DNA of 64,000 nucleotides, taken from positions 620,001 through 684,000 of the forward strand of contig NZ_FNXG01000002.1 in NCBI RefSeq assembly GCF_900108405.1, given 5' to 3'. The notes below the pieces were generated by a model, which did no database searches, was not told where the DNA came from, and was given only the letters and a program-made list of their open reading frames with translations. The position numbers and the translations under genes are program-made. Positions 36,455 through 45,581 of this stretch are shown one piece after another; position 1 is the first letter of the stretch; each line of letters opens with the position of its first letter. This stretch comes from Paracoccus alkenifer (GTDB lineage Bacteria; Pseudomonadota; Alphaproteobacteria; Rhodobacterales; Rhodobacteraceae).

Positions 36455-37386
36455 GGCCTGTGGTCCCTGGAAATCAGCGCCGAGGCGCGGTCGTAAAGCG
36501 CAAGATCCTGTGTGTTCGCGCGGATCAGCCGGTTGCGCAGGGCGAACGGCAGCGGGGCGAGGACTGCCTCGACCTGTGCTGCGACGGGGGCGGCGTCCTG
36601 CCGGGTGACGTTGTGGCGGGTGTCGTCGGGCAGGGTCAGTGTCAGCCCGTGTTCGGCCAGAATCCGGCCAAAGCGGGTCACGTCGGGCTCGAACATCTCG
36701 GCCCGGCCCAGCAGTTCGATCCCGGCCAGCACCCGCGTCGCGGTGCCGAGGTCATATTCAATCCCGGCGGCCCCGCGCCGCAGCAGCGGCCGGCAACGAA
36801 ATGGCGCGGCCAGAAACCTTGTCTGCGCGTTCGAGACATGCACGGTTTCCGCAGGAACGCTCAGGCAATGTTCGATCCAGCCGGCGAAATCATGCTGCTG
36901 GGCCGCGATGCCGGTCGAGGTCGCATCGAAGGGCGGCGGATCAGCCAGCCCCTGCGCTGCAAGCTCGGCCCGCAGTTCGTCCGGCGGCAGCGTCGCCAGC
37001 GCCGTGCCGTCGGCGCGTTCCGGCCCGCGCTTGAAGCGGTAGATCGAGGCGATCCGCAGGAACGGGTTGCGCAGGAACACCGCCGCCAGCACCCGGTAAT
37101 CCAGCGACGACGGCTGCGGCAACGCCACCTGATGCGAGGAAAACGCCACCGTATCCGGGCGGCGCATGATGATCCGGTCCAGCTGTTCCTGGTCTATGGA
37201 AAAGAACGGAAAAGGCCCGTCGAAACATTCATGCCGCGCCCCATAGTTATGGCGCAACACATGGTCGAACGAGGTGCCTGCGTTCTTGTAGATATGATAA
37301 TGCACGATGACCGGCCGCGGCCCGCCCGCGCCTTGCGGGGCGGGCGCGGGTCCGGCGGATCGATTCGGGTTTGTCTGGCTGCACAT
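36451..37386 (-). CDS. Sulfotransferase-family protein
   Basis: 311 residues. The PAPS 5'-phosphosulfate loop is seen in HIYKNAGTSFDHVL (K-x-A-G-T) and a 3'-phosphate-binding candidate in FLRNPFLRIASIYRF. Together these match family-2 carbohydrate sulfotransferases. It probably sulfates a surface glycan. It is coupled to wecB by overlap and preceded by the 1229-codon ORF 45 bp away. Confidence 0.8.
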   Translation of the reverse strand: MCSQTNPNRSAGPAPAPQGAGGPRPVIVHYHIYKNAGTSFDHVLRHNYGARHECFDGPFPFFSIDQEQLDRIIMRRPDTVAFSSHQVALPQPSSLDYRVLAAVFLRNPFLRIASIYRFKRGPERADGTALATLPPDELRAELAAQGLADPPPFDATSTGIAAQQHDFAGWIEHCLSVPAETVHVSNAQTRFLAAPFRCRPLLRRGAAGIEYDLGTATRVLAGIELLGRAEMFEPDVTRFGRILAEHGLTLTLPDDTRHNVTRQDAAPVAAQVEAVLAPLPFALRNRLIRANTQDLALYDRASALISRDHRP

Positions 37387-37431
37387 GACTTGGACTGTGC
37401 CACCAAGGAATGAAGATCCGGTTAAGCCGGA

Positions 37432-40400
37432 TCATCGCGCGGGCAGGCTGCCGGCGGGGCGGCGGTCGCGATAGCGATGCGCGTTCCATTTGCCCCAACG
37501 GTCCTCGAAAATCGCGCGGTTGCGGTCGAACAGCGCCTGTTTTTCGTCCGAGGGCAGGGTGCTGAAGCTGGCGGACAGATGGTGGTGGCAAAAGCCGTCC
37601 TCTGCCAGCGCCATTTGCAGCCCCGCCGCGCGAAAGGTCGCGCAATGGTCGTCGTCCTCGAACATGCCGCGGCCGTAGATTTCGGGCAAAAGCCCCAGCC
37701 GCTCAAGATCCGTGCGGCGGAACATCGCGCAGAAATACGCGCAGACCTGCATGGGCGTCCATTGCCCGCGTTGCCCGGTGGCCAGAGCGCGCGCGGCAAG
37801 CGCCATTTCCTCCATGTCGGCATAGGCGATCTCGACCCGCGCCTCGTTGCCGATATTGTTGGTCAGCGGGCCGACAATGCCGGTTTCGGGGTGGCGTTGC
37901 AGGTGGCGCTGCATCGCCAGCAGCGCGCCGGGGGCCAGAAAAGTGTCGTTGTTCAGCAGCAGGACATGGTCGCCGGTCGCGGCCTGGATGCCGCGGTTGT
38001 TGCCCGCAGCAAAGCCCAGGTTTTCACCGTTTTCCACCAGCACGATCCGCGGGTCGCCGGCCGCGCGGGCGCGCAGCGCGTCCAGCACCGGGGGCGCCGA
38101 GCCGTTGTCGACAAGCACCACCTCAAGATTGGGATGGACCTCGTGCCCCAGCATCGCGTGCAGGGCGGCCAGCGTCATGTCGATGTCATCCCCGTAATGC
38201 AGCACCACCACCGACAAACGCGGCTCGGTGCGCATATGGGCCAGCATGTCGGCGGCGCGGAAATCCCATGCGTTTTCCAGCGCATAGCGTCGCAGCCGCG
38301 CCCCGAAGTCGGGATCGCGGGCCATCGGCGCGGCACGGCGGATCGCGGCGGCGAAAGCCTCGGGGCTGTCGGCGCGTAACACCAGATCGCCCGCCCGCCC
38401 CAGCTCGGGCAGCGAGGTGGACACCGTCGGCCGCCCCACCGCCGAATATTCGTAGAACTTGACCGGGTCGCAGGCCTTGATGATCGGCAGCAGCTGAAAG
38501 GGGATGATCAGCACATCCATCTGTTGCAGGAACGCGGGCACGTCGGCATAGGGGATTTCCCCGTGCAGCGTCACATTTCCCAGATCCCCCAGCCGCAGCG
38601 GCGGCTCTGCCGTGACGGCGCCGCACAGGTGGATGTCGAAATCCGGGTTGGCGCGGGCGACACGCTCCAGCAGGTCGCTGTCGAACCACTCGGCGATCGC
38701 GCCGACATAGCCGACCCGGATCGTCCCGGCGCGCGGCGGGTCCAGCCAGTCCGGCGCCGGCTCATCGCGCTCGCGGATGAAATGGCTGACATCGGTGCCG
38801 TTGCGCACCAATGCTACCTCGCGCAGCGGGGCGAACTTGTCGGCCAAGTATTGCGAACTGACCACCATCTTGTCGACGCGGGCGACCATGTCGCGCTCGG
38901 CCTCGATCACCTGCGGCCCGGTGTTGGAAAAGCCGCCGATATCGTCCATGCAGTCGAAGGTCAGCTGGAATTCCGGCGACAGGTGGCGGGCCAGATGCCA
39001 CCAATAGGGGTGCTGGATGACCACATGGCTGACGGGCGAGACCCCCACCGCATCGGCCAGCGCGTGGAAATGATCGACCCACGCCCGCGCCTGCGCCCCC
39101 GAAGGCACGCCGGTATAGGCTGCAACCCCCCGCATCCCCCGTGCGGGCAGGCGCACCACATGGACCCCCGGCGCAACCTCGCGCGCGGTGCCGTGCCCGG
39201 CCGAGGGCTCCATTTCCACATAGAACACCCGGTGCCCAGCGGCGGCCATGCGGGTGGCCAGGTGCTGCGGGCGCTGGGTGCGGAAATCCCAGGCGATGAT
39301 CGAGAGGACGAAGATGTCGGGCTTGCCGCTGCCCGGCGCAACCGCCGCATATCCCGCGGCGGAGGAGGTCGAGGCCGGCCCGGCAAAGGCCAGCGCGCGG
39401 GGGATGCCGCCCGGCACCGGCAGGCGCCGGCGCAGCCGTTCGACCGCGGTGCCCGGCAGCGCGCGGCGCAGCGCCCGGCCGCCCAGGCGCCAGGCGCGGC
39501 GATAGATCGGTCTCAGAACCGCCAGTTGCTCGCGGTTCAGCCAGTCGGCAGTCTCGGCCAGCACCCGCTCGGTCGATTCAAGATGGGTGCGCAGCCGGTC
39601 CTCGTGTTCCTCAAGAGCGGCAATGACCTGCGCCTGCTGCTCGGCCACATCGGCCAGCTCGTCGCGCCGGGCCGCGGCGTCCGCGGCAAGAAGTTGCAGC
39701 GCCGCAAGCTCGGCGACCGCCTGATCGCGCTGCGCGGCCAGAGCCGCGGTGGCAAGCTCATGCTGCGCCTCTGCCTGCGCCAAACGCGCGTCCAGCACCA
39801 GCGCGGCCTCGTCCCGCTGCGCCTCGGTGGCGGCCAGCTGCGCACCGAGCGAGGCGACCGCCTGATCCCGCTGCGCCTCGGTCGCCGCCAGCCGCGCGCC
39901 GAGCAAGGCGACCGCCTCATCCCGCTGCGCCTCGGTTGCCGCCAGCTGCGCGCCGAACGAGGCGACCGCCTGATCCCGCTGCGCCTCGATCGTCGCCAGC
40001 CGCGCGCCCAGCGAGGCGACAACCTCGTCCCGCTGCGCTTCGGTTGCCGCGACTTGCGCGCTCAACCCGGCAATTGCCTCGTCGCGCTGCGTTTCCGTCG
40101 CGGTCAGCTGCGCGCTCAACAAGGCGATTCCCCGGTCCCGCTGGGCCTCGGTCGCGGCCAGCTGTCGGGCGCCCGCTGCAAGCGCCTGCTGCAACCGCTC
40201 GGAGTGCGCCTGACGCTGACGCAGCGCCGCGGCGCAGGCCAGCTCGGCCTCGCGGATAACAGCGGTCTCAAGGTCGTGGCGGGCGCGAAACTCGGCCACC
40301 AGCGCGTCCAGGGCATCTTCATGCTCTTTCATCTTGCTGCAAATATCCTCGGGGGTCCGGGGGCAGACAGCCCCCGGCGCTACAGCGCCCCCGCTCGCCG

Positions 40401-41121
40401 AAAGCGCGTGATACACATTCCCTGCAAGCCGCATGGCCGGAGTGTCCGGCAAGGGCGCCCCCGCGCCATGCACCGCCGCCGGCAGAAACATCGCCAAGGC
40501 ACGCAGCTGCGCCCCGGCATCGGGCGTGCTGCCGCAAAGCGCCGCGATCCGGGCCAGCATCGCGGCCGGATCGCGGGTCCAGCCGGGAAAGGGCACCAGC
40601 ATTCGTGCCATTCCCTGACTGTATTCCAGCGCTGACAGCGTGTGCTGCACCCAGGACAGCAGCGCTATGTCGGCCCCGGTGCCGTTGCGCCGCGCCAGCG
40701 ACTGCGCGACCTCGGCCGGGTCGCGCAGGGCGATCAGCGCGGCCACGTCAATCCCGCGCGCCTTTGCCCACGCCCGCCACAGCGGCAGGGTCAGGGACAG
40801 CCGCGGATCCTTGATGACGATGCGCCGCGCCGCGCCGAAGCTTTCCCCGACCGCCGCATCCATCTGCGCCAGCAGCGCCGAATCGGTCGCCGGCAGATCC
40901 AGCCGCCCGGCGCGCAGCCACACAGCCCCCTGCTGCGCCAGGATCGCGTCGTTCAGCGCCACCACCGCGCGGGGTTCGAAATGCCCGCGCGGGTTGTCGG
41001 GGGCGGGGCCGCCCGTGTCATGGGGCAGCGCCAGCCCCAGCGCGCCGCAGCATTCGCTGAGATACGAGGTGCCGCTGCGATGCATTCCCGCGATCAGCAG
41101 CGCGAAATCGATCCTGTCCAA
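37432..41121 (-). CDS. Sulfotransferase / coiled-coil / GT4 / GT2 fusion protein
   Basis: 1229 codons, TTG start (no in-frame ATG ahead of LLIAGMHRSGTSYLSECC). Order: sulfotransferase (about 8-230, GMHRSGTS loop and LRDPAEVAQSLARR); a linker carrying a translated dispersed repeat (about 243-265); a coiled coil of seven to eight 18-residue repeats (about 323-450, consensus ATEAQRDEAVASLGAQLA); a GT-B glycosyltransferase 4 domain (about 600-955, DPVKFYEYSAVGRP); and a GT-A family 2 domain (965-1229, NNDTFLAPG, FEDDDHC). It would build and sulfate a surface glycan at the membrane. The embedded repeat suggests two ancestral genes joined at Met264, which has its own GAGG further upstream. Confidence 0.85.
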   Translation of the reverse strand: MDRIDFALLIAGMHRSGTSYLSECCGALGLALPHDTGGPAPDNPRGHFEPRAVVALNDAILAQQGAVWLRAGRLDLPATDSALLAQMDAAVGESFGAARRIVIKDPRLSLTLPLWRAWAKARGIDVAALIALRDPAEVAQSLARRNGTGADIALLSWVQHTLSALEYSQGMARMLVPFPGWTRDPAAMLARIAALCGSTPDAGAQLRALAMFLPAAVHGAGAPLPDTPAMRLAGNVYHALSASGGAVAPGAVCPRTPEDICSKMKEHEDALDALVAEFRARHDLETAVIREAELACAAALRQRQAHSERLQQALAAGARQLAATEAQRDRGIALLSAQLTATETQRDEAIAGLSAQVAATEAQRDEVVASLGARLATIEAQRDQAVASFGAQLAATEAQRDEAVALLGARLAATEAQRDQAVASLGAQLAATEAQRDEAALVLDARLAQAEAQHELATAALAAQRDQAVAELAALQLLAADAAARRDELADVAEQQAQVIAALEEHEDRLRTHLESTERVLAETADWLNREQLAVLRPIYRRAWRLGGRALRRALPGTAVERLRRRLPVPGGIPRALAFAGPASTSSAAGYAAVAPGSGKPDIFVLSIIAWDFRTQRPQHLATRMAAAGHRVFYVEMEPSAGHGTAREVAPGVHVVRLPARGMRGVAAYTGVPSGAQARAWVDHFHALADAVGVSPVSHVVIQHPYWWHLARHLSPEFQLTFDCMDDIGGFSNTGPQVIEAERDMVARVDKMVVSSQYLADKFAPLREVALVRNGTDVSHFIRERDEPAPDWLDPPRAGTIRVGYVGAIAEWFDSDLLERVARANPDFDIHLCGAVTAEPPLRLGDLGNVTLHGEIPYADVPAFLQQMDVLIIPFQLLPIIKACDPVKFYEYSAVGRPTVSTSLPELGRAGDLVLRADSPEAFAAAIRRAAPMARDPDFGARLRRYALENAWDFRAADMLAHMRTEPRLSVVVLHYGDDIDMTLAALHAMLGHEVHPNLEVVLVDNGSAPPVLDALRARAAGDPRIVLVENGENLGFAAGNNRGIQAATGDHVLLLNNDTFLAPGALLAMQRHLQRHPETGIVGPLTNNIGNEARVEIAYADMEEMALAARALATGQRGQWTPMQVCAYFCAMFRRTDLERLGLLPEIYGRGMFEDDDHCATFRAAGLQMALAEDGFCHHHLSASFSTLPSDEKQALFDRNRAIFEDRWGKWNAHRYRDRRPAGSLPAR
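39775..40155. repeat. 54-bp coding tandem repeat (18-residue coiled-coil units)
   Basis: Seven full units and degenerate flanks encode repeats of the type ATEAQRDEAVA-LGARLA. Conserved Gln-Arg-Asp and Leu positions show an 18-residue period, equal to one heptad plus one hendecad. DNA identity between the middle units is high, so copy number may vary. Confidence 0.8.
40327..40389 (-). repeat. Hairpin-plus-tail dispersed element, copy 8, inside a coding region
   Basis: On the minus strand, hairpin GGCGCT/AGCGCC and hairpin CCGGGGGC-TGTCT-GCCCCCGG are followed by ACCCCCGAGGATATTTGCAGCAAGATGAAA. All parts of the intergenic family are present, yet the frame of the 1229-codon ORF runs through it. 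Confidence 0.8.
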
Positions 41122-41191
41122 TGGCCTGCCCGAAAGAGTTGTTCCCTCGGACAGGCTAGCGCCGACGTATTAATTTACGCTTAACGCCGGA

Positions 41192-42568
41192 TCACGCCTC
41201 GCCCTCGGCCCGCAGCCCGTCGAACACCTGTTCCAGCGCCCGGTCGAGTTTCTGGAACATCTCGTCCATCTGCGCGTCGGTCAGGATAAAGGGCGGGCAC
41301 AGCACGATCGACTGCCCCAGCGGCCGGCAGATCAGCCCCAGATCGGTGCAGGTGTTGGCGATGCGCTCGCTGACCGACAGATGCGGCGGAAAGGGCTGGC
41401 GGGTCTCGGCGTCCTTCACGGCCTCAAGCGCCCACATGAAGCCGACGCCCCGCAGCTCGCCGATGTTTTCGTGGCGCTGCATGATGTCGCGCAGCCCCGC
41501 CTCCATCCGCGGGGCCTTGTCGATGACGTTCTGCGCCAGCCCTTCGTTCATCACCACGTCGATGGCTTTCAGCGCGATGGCGCAGCCGACCGGGTGGCCG
41601 CTAGCGGTGAAACCGTGGGGGAATTCCTCGATCGGGGCGATGGCTGCGTCCAGCCGGTCGGAAAGTTCCGGCCCAAGGATCACTGCCCCCATCGGAAAGA
41701 ACCCGGCAGTCAGGTTCTTGGACGAGATGATCGCATCGGGGGTGAACCCATAGGTCTCGCAGCCCCAGGTCGACCCGGTGCGGCCGAACCCGCAGATCAC
41801 CTCGTCCGAGATCACCGGGATCCCGTGTTTGCGCAAGATCGGGACCAGCGCCTGGAAATACCCCTGCGCCGGGGGGATCACGCCGCCCGCGCCCTGCACC
41901 GGTTCGGCAAAGAATCCGGCGATGGTGTCGGCGCCTTCGCGGGCAATCACCTCTTCCAGTTCGGCGGCCAGACGCGCCACGAATTCGGATTCCGATTCGC
42001 CGGGCTTGCCCTCGCGCCAGAAATGCGGGCAGGTCAGGTGGATGAAACCGGGCAGAGGCAGTCCGAACACCTCGTTATAAGGCTTGCCGGTCATGCTGGC
42101 GGAAACTGCGGTGACGCCGTGATAGGCGTTCCAGCGGGTCAGGATCTTGCGGCGGTTCGGGTTGCCTTCGGCCCGGTGCAGGAACCACAGCATCTTGACC
42201 ATGGTGTCGTTCGCCTCGGACCCCGAGTTGGTATAGAACACCTTACCGCGCGGGAACGGAGACACCTCGACCAGCTTTTCCGACAGCATCACCGTCTGGT
42301 CGGACATGCGCCCGAAAAACGCGTGATAGCCGGGAAAGCGGTCGTATTGCGCCTTGGCGGCCTCGGTCAGGCCCTTGTGGTCAAAGCCCGCGACCATGTT
42401 CCACAGGCCCGAATTGGCATCCAGCCAGCGCCGCCCCTGAGTGTCGATGACATAGGGCCCCTCGCCATGGGTCAGCACGATGGTGCCGCGGCTCTCGATG
42501 CTGGGCAGGTCGGTAAAGCCGAACATCGACACGGTCTCGGCGCGGGCCGACCAGCTTTTTTCGTCCAT
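41192..42568 (-). CDS. Class III omega-aminotransferase (PLP)
   Basis: 458 residues. Probably an omega-amino acid or amine:pyruvate aminotransferase. Motifs: YVIDTQGRRWLDANSGLWN, TNSGSEANDTM, the PLP-contact SDEVICGFGRTG, and the Schiff-base Lys in SSKNLTAGFFPMGAV. Taurine or beta-alanine type substrates are plausible, but no pathway genes adjoin. It is separated from the large glycan ORF by 70 bp. Confidence 0.92.
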   Translation of the reverse strand: MDEKSWSARAETVSMFGFTDLPSIESRGTIVLTHGEGPYVIDTQGRRWLDANSGLWNMVAGFDHKGLTEAAKAQYDRFPGYHAFFGRMSDQTVMLSEKLVEVSPFPRGKVFYTNSGSEANDTMVKMLWFLHRAEGNPNRRKILTRWNAYHGVTAVSASMTGKPYNEVFGLPLPGFIHLTCPHFWREGKPGESESEFVARLAAELEEVIAREGADTIAGFFAEPVQGAGGVIPPAQGYFQALVPILRKHGIPVISDEVICGFGRTGSTWGCETYGFTPDAIISSKNLTAGFFPMGAVILGPELSDRLDAAIAPIEEFPHGFTASGHPVGCAIALKAIDVVMNEGLAQNVIDKAPRMEAGLRDIMQRHENIGELRGVGFMWALEAVKDAETRQPFPPHLSVSERIANTCTDLGLICRPLGQSIVLCPPFILTDAQMDEMFQKLDRALEQVFDGLRAEGEA

Positions 42569-42749
42569 GATGCGAAATCTCCTTGGTTGGGATCAGGCTA
42601 GCGCCGCCGTGGTGAGGGTTCAACGACGCAAGGCGTGGCAGAATGGCCGATTGTGCCGGCAGGCTGCCGGGTAGGGGCGGATCATCCGTTGGTCGTGGGT
42701 GCCGGGGGCGGTTCTGGACCCGGGCGCGGGCCGCGGTCAGGCTGGGCGG

Positions 42750-43232
42750 ATGATGTTCCTGTCGCGCATCCGTGCCCGTATCTGCGGGGCTGTCCTTGCG
42801 GCTGTGGCCGCCGGGCCGGCGATGGCGGATGTCGTGGCGCTGTTGCCGGTCAAGTTCCTGGACACCTCGGGCGAGGCCGTGGATCAGGGCGCGGCGCATC
42901 TGGCGCGGCTTGAGGATTTCGGCGCGACCCTGGCCGAGGAAATGGCGGCTGGGCACGATGCAGCCATCACCCGCCTCGACGCCGCCACCGTCGCCGCCGC
43001 CTGCTCGCCCGAAACCCCGCAATGCCTGGTGGCGCTGGCCCGCGACCGCGGTGCGGACCGCGCGCTGTTCGTCGTCGTGCTCAAGACCAGCACCCTGATC
43101 ATGCAGGGGTTTGCCACGCTGGTGGATACGCAGGCGGAAACCGTGATCGCGCAGCGCGACCTCAGCTTTCGCGGCGACACCGATGACAGCTGGACCCGCG
43201 CCGCCCGCTTTCTGGCCCGCGACCTGCGCTAG
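42750..43232 (+). CDS. Exported DUF2380-like protein
   Basis: About 160 residues from the ATG at 42750 (a second ATG follows directly). A signal peptide ([16 protein letters not shown]) leads into a domain with [15 protein letters not shown] and a Cys pair ([31 protein letters not shown]). It resembles DUF2380 periplasmic proteins. Function unknown. It is divergent from the aminotransferase gene and 80 bp upstream of miaB. Confidence 0.7.
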   Translation: MMFLSRIRARICGAVLAAVAAGPAMADVVALLPVKFLDTSGEAVDQGAAHLARLEDFGATLAEEMAAGHDAAITRLDAATVAAACSPETPQCLVALARDRGADRALFVVVLKTSTLIMQGFATLVDTQAETVIAQRDLSFRGDTDDSWTRAARFLARDLR

Positions 43233-43312
43233 GCGGCGCGGGTTTCCATGGCAGGCGGGGGCCGCTATATGGGGCGGGTTCCACGGGGGCCAGCGAAAGG
43301 GCAGGGCGCGCC

Positions 43313-44620
43313 ATGACCGACCAGACGCCGAAAAAGCTGTTCATCAAGACCTATGGCTGCCAGATGAACGTCTATGACAGCCAGCGCATGGCCGAGGCCA
43401 TGGCGGCCGAGGGCTATGTCCAGACCGACCGTGCCGACGACGCCGACATGGTGCTGCTGAACACCTGCCATATTCGCGAAAAAGCCGCCGAGAAACTGTA
43501 TTCCGACCTTGGCCGGCTCAAGCCGCTCAAGGGCGGGCGCCCGGATCTGAAAATCGGCGTTGCCGGCTGCGTGGCGCAGGCCGAGGGGGCCGAGATCATC
43601 CGCCGCGCCCCGCAGGTCGATCTGGTCGTCGGCCCGCAATCCTATCACAACCTGCCCGCCATGGTGCGCGGCGAGGCCCCGGCGGTGAACACCGAGTTCC
43701 CGGCCGAGGACAAGTTCGACCACCTGCCGCAGCGCCGCGCCACCCGCCGCGCGCCGGCGGCCTTTCTGACCGTGCAAGAGGGCTGCGACAAGTTCTGCGC
43801 CTTTTGCGTGGTCCCCTATACCCGCGGGGCCGAGGTCAGCCGCCCCACCGCCCGCATCATGGCCGAGGCCCGCGACCTTGTGGCGCGCGGCGTGCGCGAG
43901 ATCACCCTGCTGGGCCAGAACGTCAACGGCTGGCACGGCGACGGGGCCGAGGGGTTCGGCGCGCTGATCCGGCAGCTGGCCGAAATCGAGGGGCTGGACC
44001 GGATCCGCTACACCACCAGCCACCCCAACGACATGGGCGATGATCTGATCACGGCGCATCGCGACATCCCGCAGCTGATGCCCTATCTGCATCTGCCGGT
44101 GCAGTCGGGGTCGGACCGCATCCTCAAGGCGATGAACCGCAAGCACACGGCGGACCAGTATCTGCGGCTGATCGACCGCATCCGCACAGCCCGCCCCGAC
44201 ATCATGCTGACCAGCGATTTCATCGTGGGTTTCCCCGGCGAAACCGATCAGGACCATGCGGCCACGCTGCGGCTGGTGGAACAGGTCGGCTTCGGCACCG
44301 CCTTCAGCTTCAAGTATTCGCCGCGGCCGGGGACGCCTGCCTTCGGGCGCGAGATGGTGGCGGATGCGGTCGCCGATGCGCGGTTGCAGGAATTGCAGGC
44401 GCTGCTGGACCGCCAGCAGCGGGTCGCGCAGGAATCCATGGTCGGGCGCACGCTGGGGGTGCTGTTTGAAAAACCCGGCCGGATGCCGGGGCAGATGGTC
44501 GGCAAGTCGGATTATCTGCACTCGGTTTTCGTCCAGGCCCCCGATGTGGCGCCGGGCGATCTGTTGCAGGTGCGGATCAAGGCCAGCGCCTCGAACTCGC
44601 TTGAGGGCGTGCTGACATGA
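43313..44620 (+). CDS. miaB: tRNA-2-methylthio-N6-dimethylallyladenosine synthase
   Basis: 435 residues. A radical-SAM methylthiotransferase acting on i6A37 of tRNAs. N-terminal UPF0004 domain with its cluster cysteines ([21 protein letters not shown]). The radical-SAM cluster is [15 protein letters not shown], and a TRAM domain ends the protein ([22 protein letters not shown]). It overlaps the following gene by 4 nt (ATGA). Confidence 0.97.
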   Translation: MTDQTPKKLFIKTYGCQMNVYDSQRMAEAMAAEGYVQTDRADDADMVLLNTCHIREKAAEKLYSDLGRLKPLKGGRPDLKIGVAGCVAQAEGAEIIRRAPQVDLVVGPQSYHNLPAMVRGEAPAVNTEFPAEDKFDHLPQRRATRRAPAAFLTVQEGCDKFCAFCVVPYTRGAEVSRPTARIMAEARDLVARGVREITLLGQNVNGWHGDGAEGFGALIRQLAEIEGLDRIRYTTSHPNDMGDDLITAHRDIPQLMPYLHLPVQSGSDRILKAMNRKHTADQYLRLIDRIRTARPDIMLTSDFIVGFPGETDQDHAATLRLVEQVGFGTAFSFKYSPRPGTPAFGREMVADAVADARLQELQALLDRQQRVAQESMVGRTLGVLFEKPGRMPGQMVGKSDYLHSVFVQAPDVAPGDLLQVRIKASASNSLEGVLT

Positions 44621-45402
44621 CGGGCGACACGCAGGCGGGCGGCGACATCGGGTTCATCGGCTGCGGCGTGCTGACCGAGGCGGTGGTGCGCGGCATCCGC
44701 GCGCGATCCTCGCACCCGGTGATCCGGCTGTCGCCGCGGTCCGATTCCGTGTCGCGCCGGCTGGCGGGCGAATTCCCCGACGTCATCCGCGAGGCGTCGA
44801 ACAAGGACGTGGTCCGGCGCTGCCAGACCGTGTTCCTGGCGGTCCGCCCCGATCAGCTGGACCACGCGCTGGACGGGCTGGAATTCCGCGAGGACCAGAC
44901 CGTCGTCAGCTTTGTGGCAACGACACCGGTGGCGCGGATCGCCGCGCTGGTCGCGCCCGCGCATCGCATCTGCCGGGTGACGCCGCTGCCCGGTATCGCC
45001 CGCCGCCAGGGCCCGGTGATCCTGTTTCCCGCGCTGCCCGAAATCGAGGCGCTGTTTCAGGATCTGGGCGATCTGATCGTCGCGCGCAGCGAGGATGAGA
45101 TCAGCGATCTGGGCAGCGTATCGGGGATGATGTCGCAATTCTTCATGGTCCAGCAGGCGCTGGCGGGCTGGCTGGAAACCCGCGGCGTGGCCCCGGATGC
45201 GGCCTTGCTGTATGTGCGCTCGATGCTGGCGATGCTGGGTGAAACCGCGCTGGAAAGCCGCGGCGTGACATCCGGGGCGCTGGTCGAGGGGCACGAGACG
45301 CCCGGCGGGTTGAATGCGCATGTCCGGCAGTCTCTGGCGCAGGCCGGGGTTTTCGACGCCTATGCGGCGGCGCTGGATTCGGTGATGGATATAAAGCTGT
45401 AA
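44617..45402 (+). CDS. Pyrroline-5-carboxylate reductase-like protein
   Basis: 261 residues. A ProC-like Rossmann domain begins [30 protein letters not shown] and [14 protein letters not shown] follow the ProC pattern, and the C-terminal dimerisation helices include [17 protein letters not shown] and [19 protein letters not shown], the typical TPGG region. Divergence from true ProC leaves proline synthesis uncertain. It is coupled to miaB and followed by a strong terminator. Confidence 0.85.
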   Translation: MTGDTQAGGDIGFIGCGVLTEAVVRGIRARSSHPVIRLSPRSDSVSRRLAGEFPDVIREASNKDVVRRCQTVFLAVRPDQLDHALDGLEFREDQTVVSFVATTPVARIAALVAPAHRICRVTPLPGIARRQGPVILFPALPEIEALFQDLGDLIVARSEDEISDLGSVSGMMSQFFMVQQALAGWLETRGVAPDAALLYVRSMLAMLGETALESRGVTSGALVEGHETPGGLNAHVRQSLAQAGVFDAYAAALDSVMDIKL

Positions 45403-45446
45403 CCCGGTCCGGCGCGGCGGTGTCCTGCGGATAGCGCCGGACCGGG
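45403..45446 (+). terminator. Terminator of the miaB operon
   Basis: A 13-bp perfect stem CCCGGTCCGGCGC / GCGCCGGACCGGG with an 18-nt loop, starting at the base after the stop codon. It has no long T-tract. Confidence 0.65.
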
Positions 45447-45555
45447 GGCTGTCTGCCCCCGCCCCCCACGACAAGAACGGGACCGCGAGGATTCGGGCGG
45501 TCGAAAATATCCTCGGGGGACGAGGCCGCAGGCCTCGCGGGGGCAGACAGCCCCC
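45444..45555 (-). repeat. Dispersed element, copy 9, flanked by 17-bp inverted repeats
   Basis: GGGGGCTGTCTGCCCCC (45444-45460) and its exact complement (45539-45555) bracket a hairpin CGAGGCC-GCA-GGCCTCG and, on the minus strand, the tail TCCCCCGAGGATATTTTCGACC. The 17-mer also occurs in copy 8. The terminal inverted repeats give it a MITE-like look. Confidence 0.75.
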
Positions 45556-45581
45556 GTCCGGCCGTGCCGCGGGCGCGGCGT

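Noticed and set aside
42569..42749. A possible sigma-54 promoter (TGCCAC...TTGC on the minus strand) before the aminotransferase
   Set aside because: Spacing between the -24 and -12 elements is wrong by two bases.
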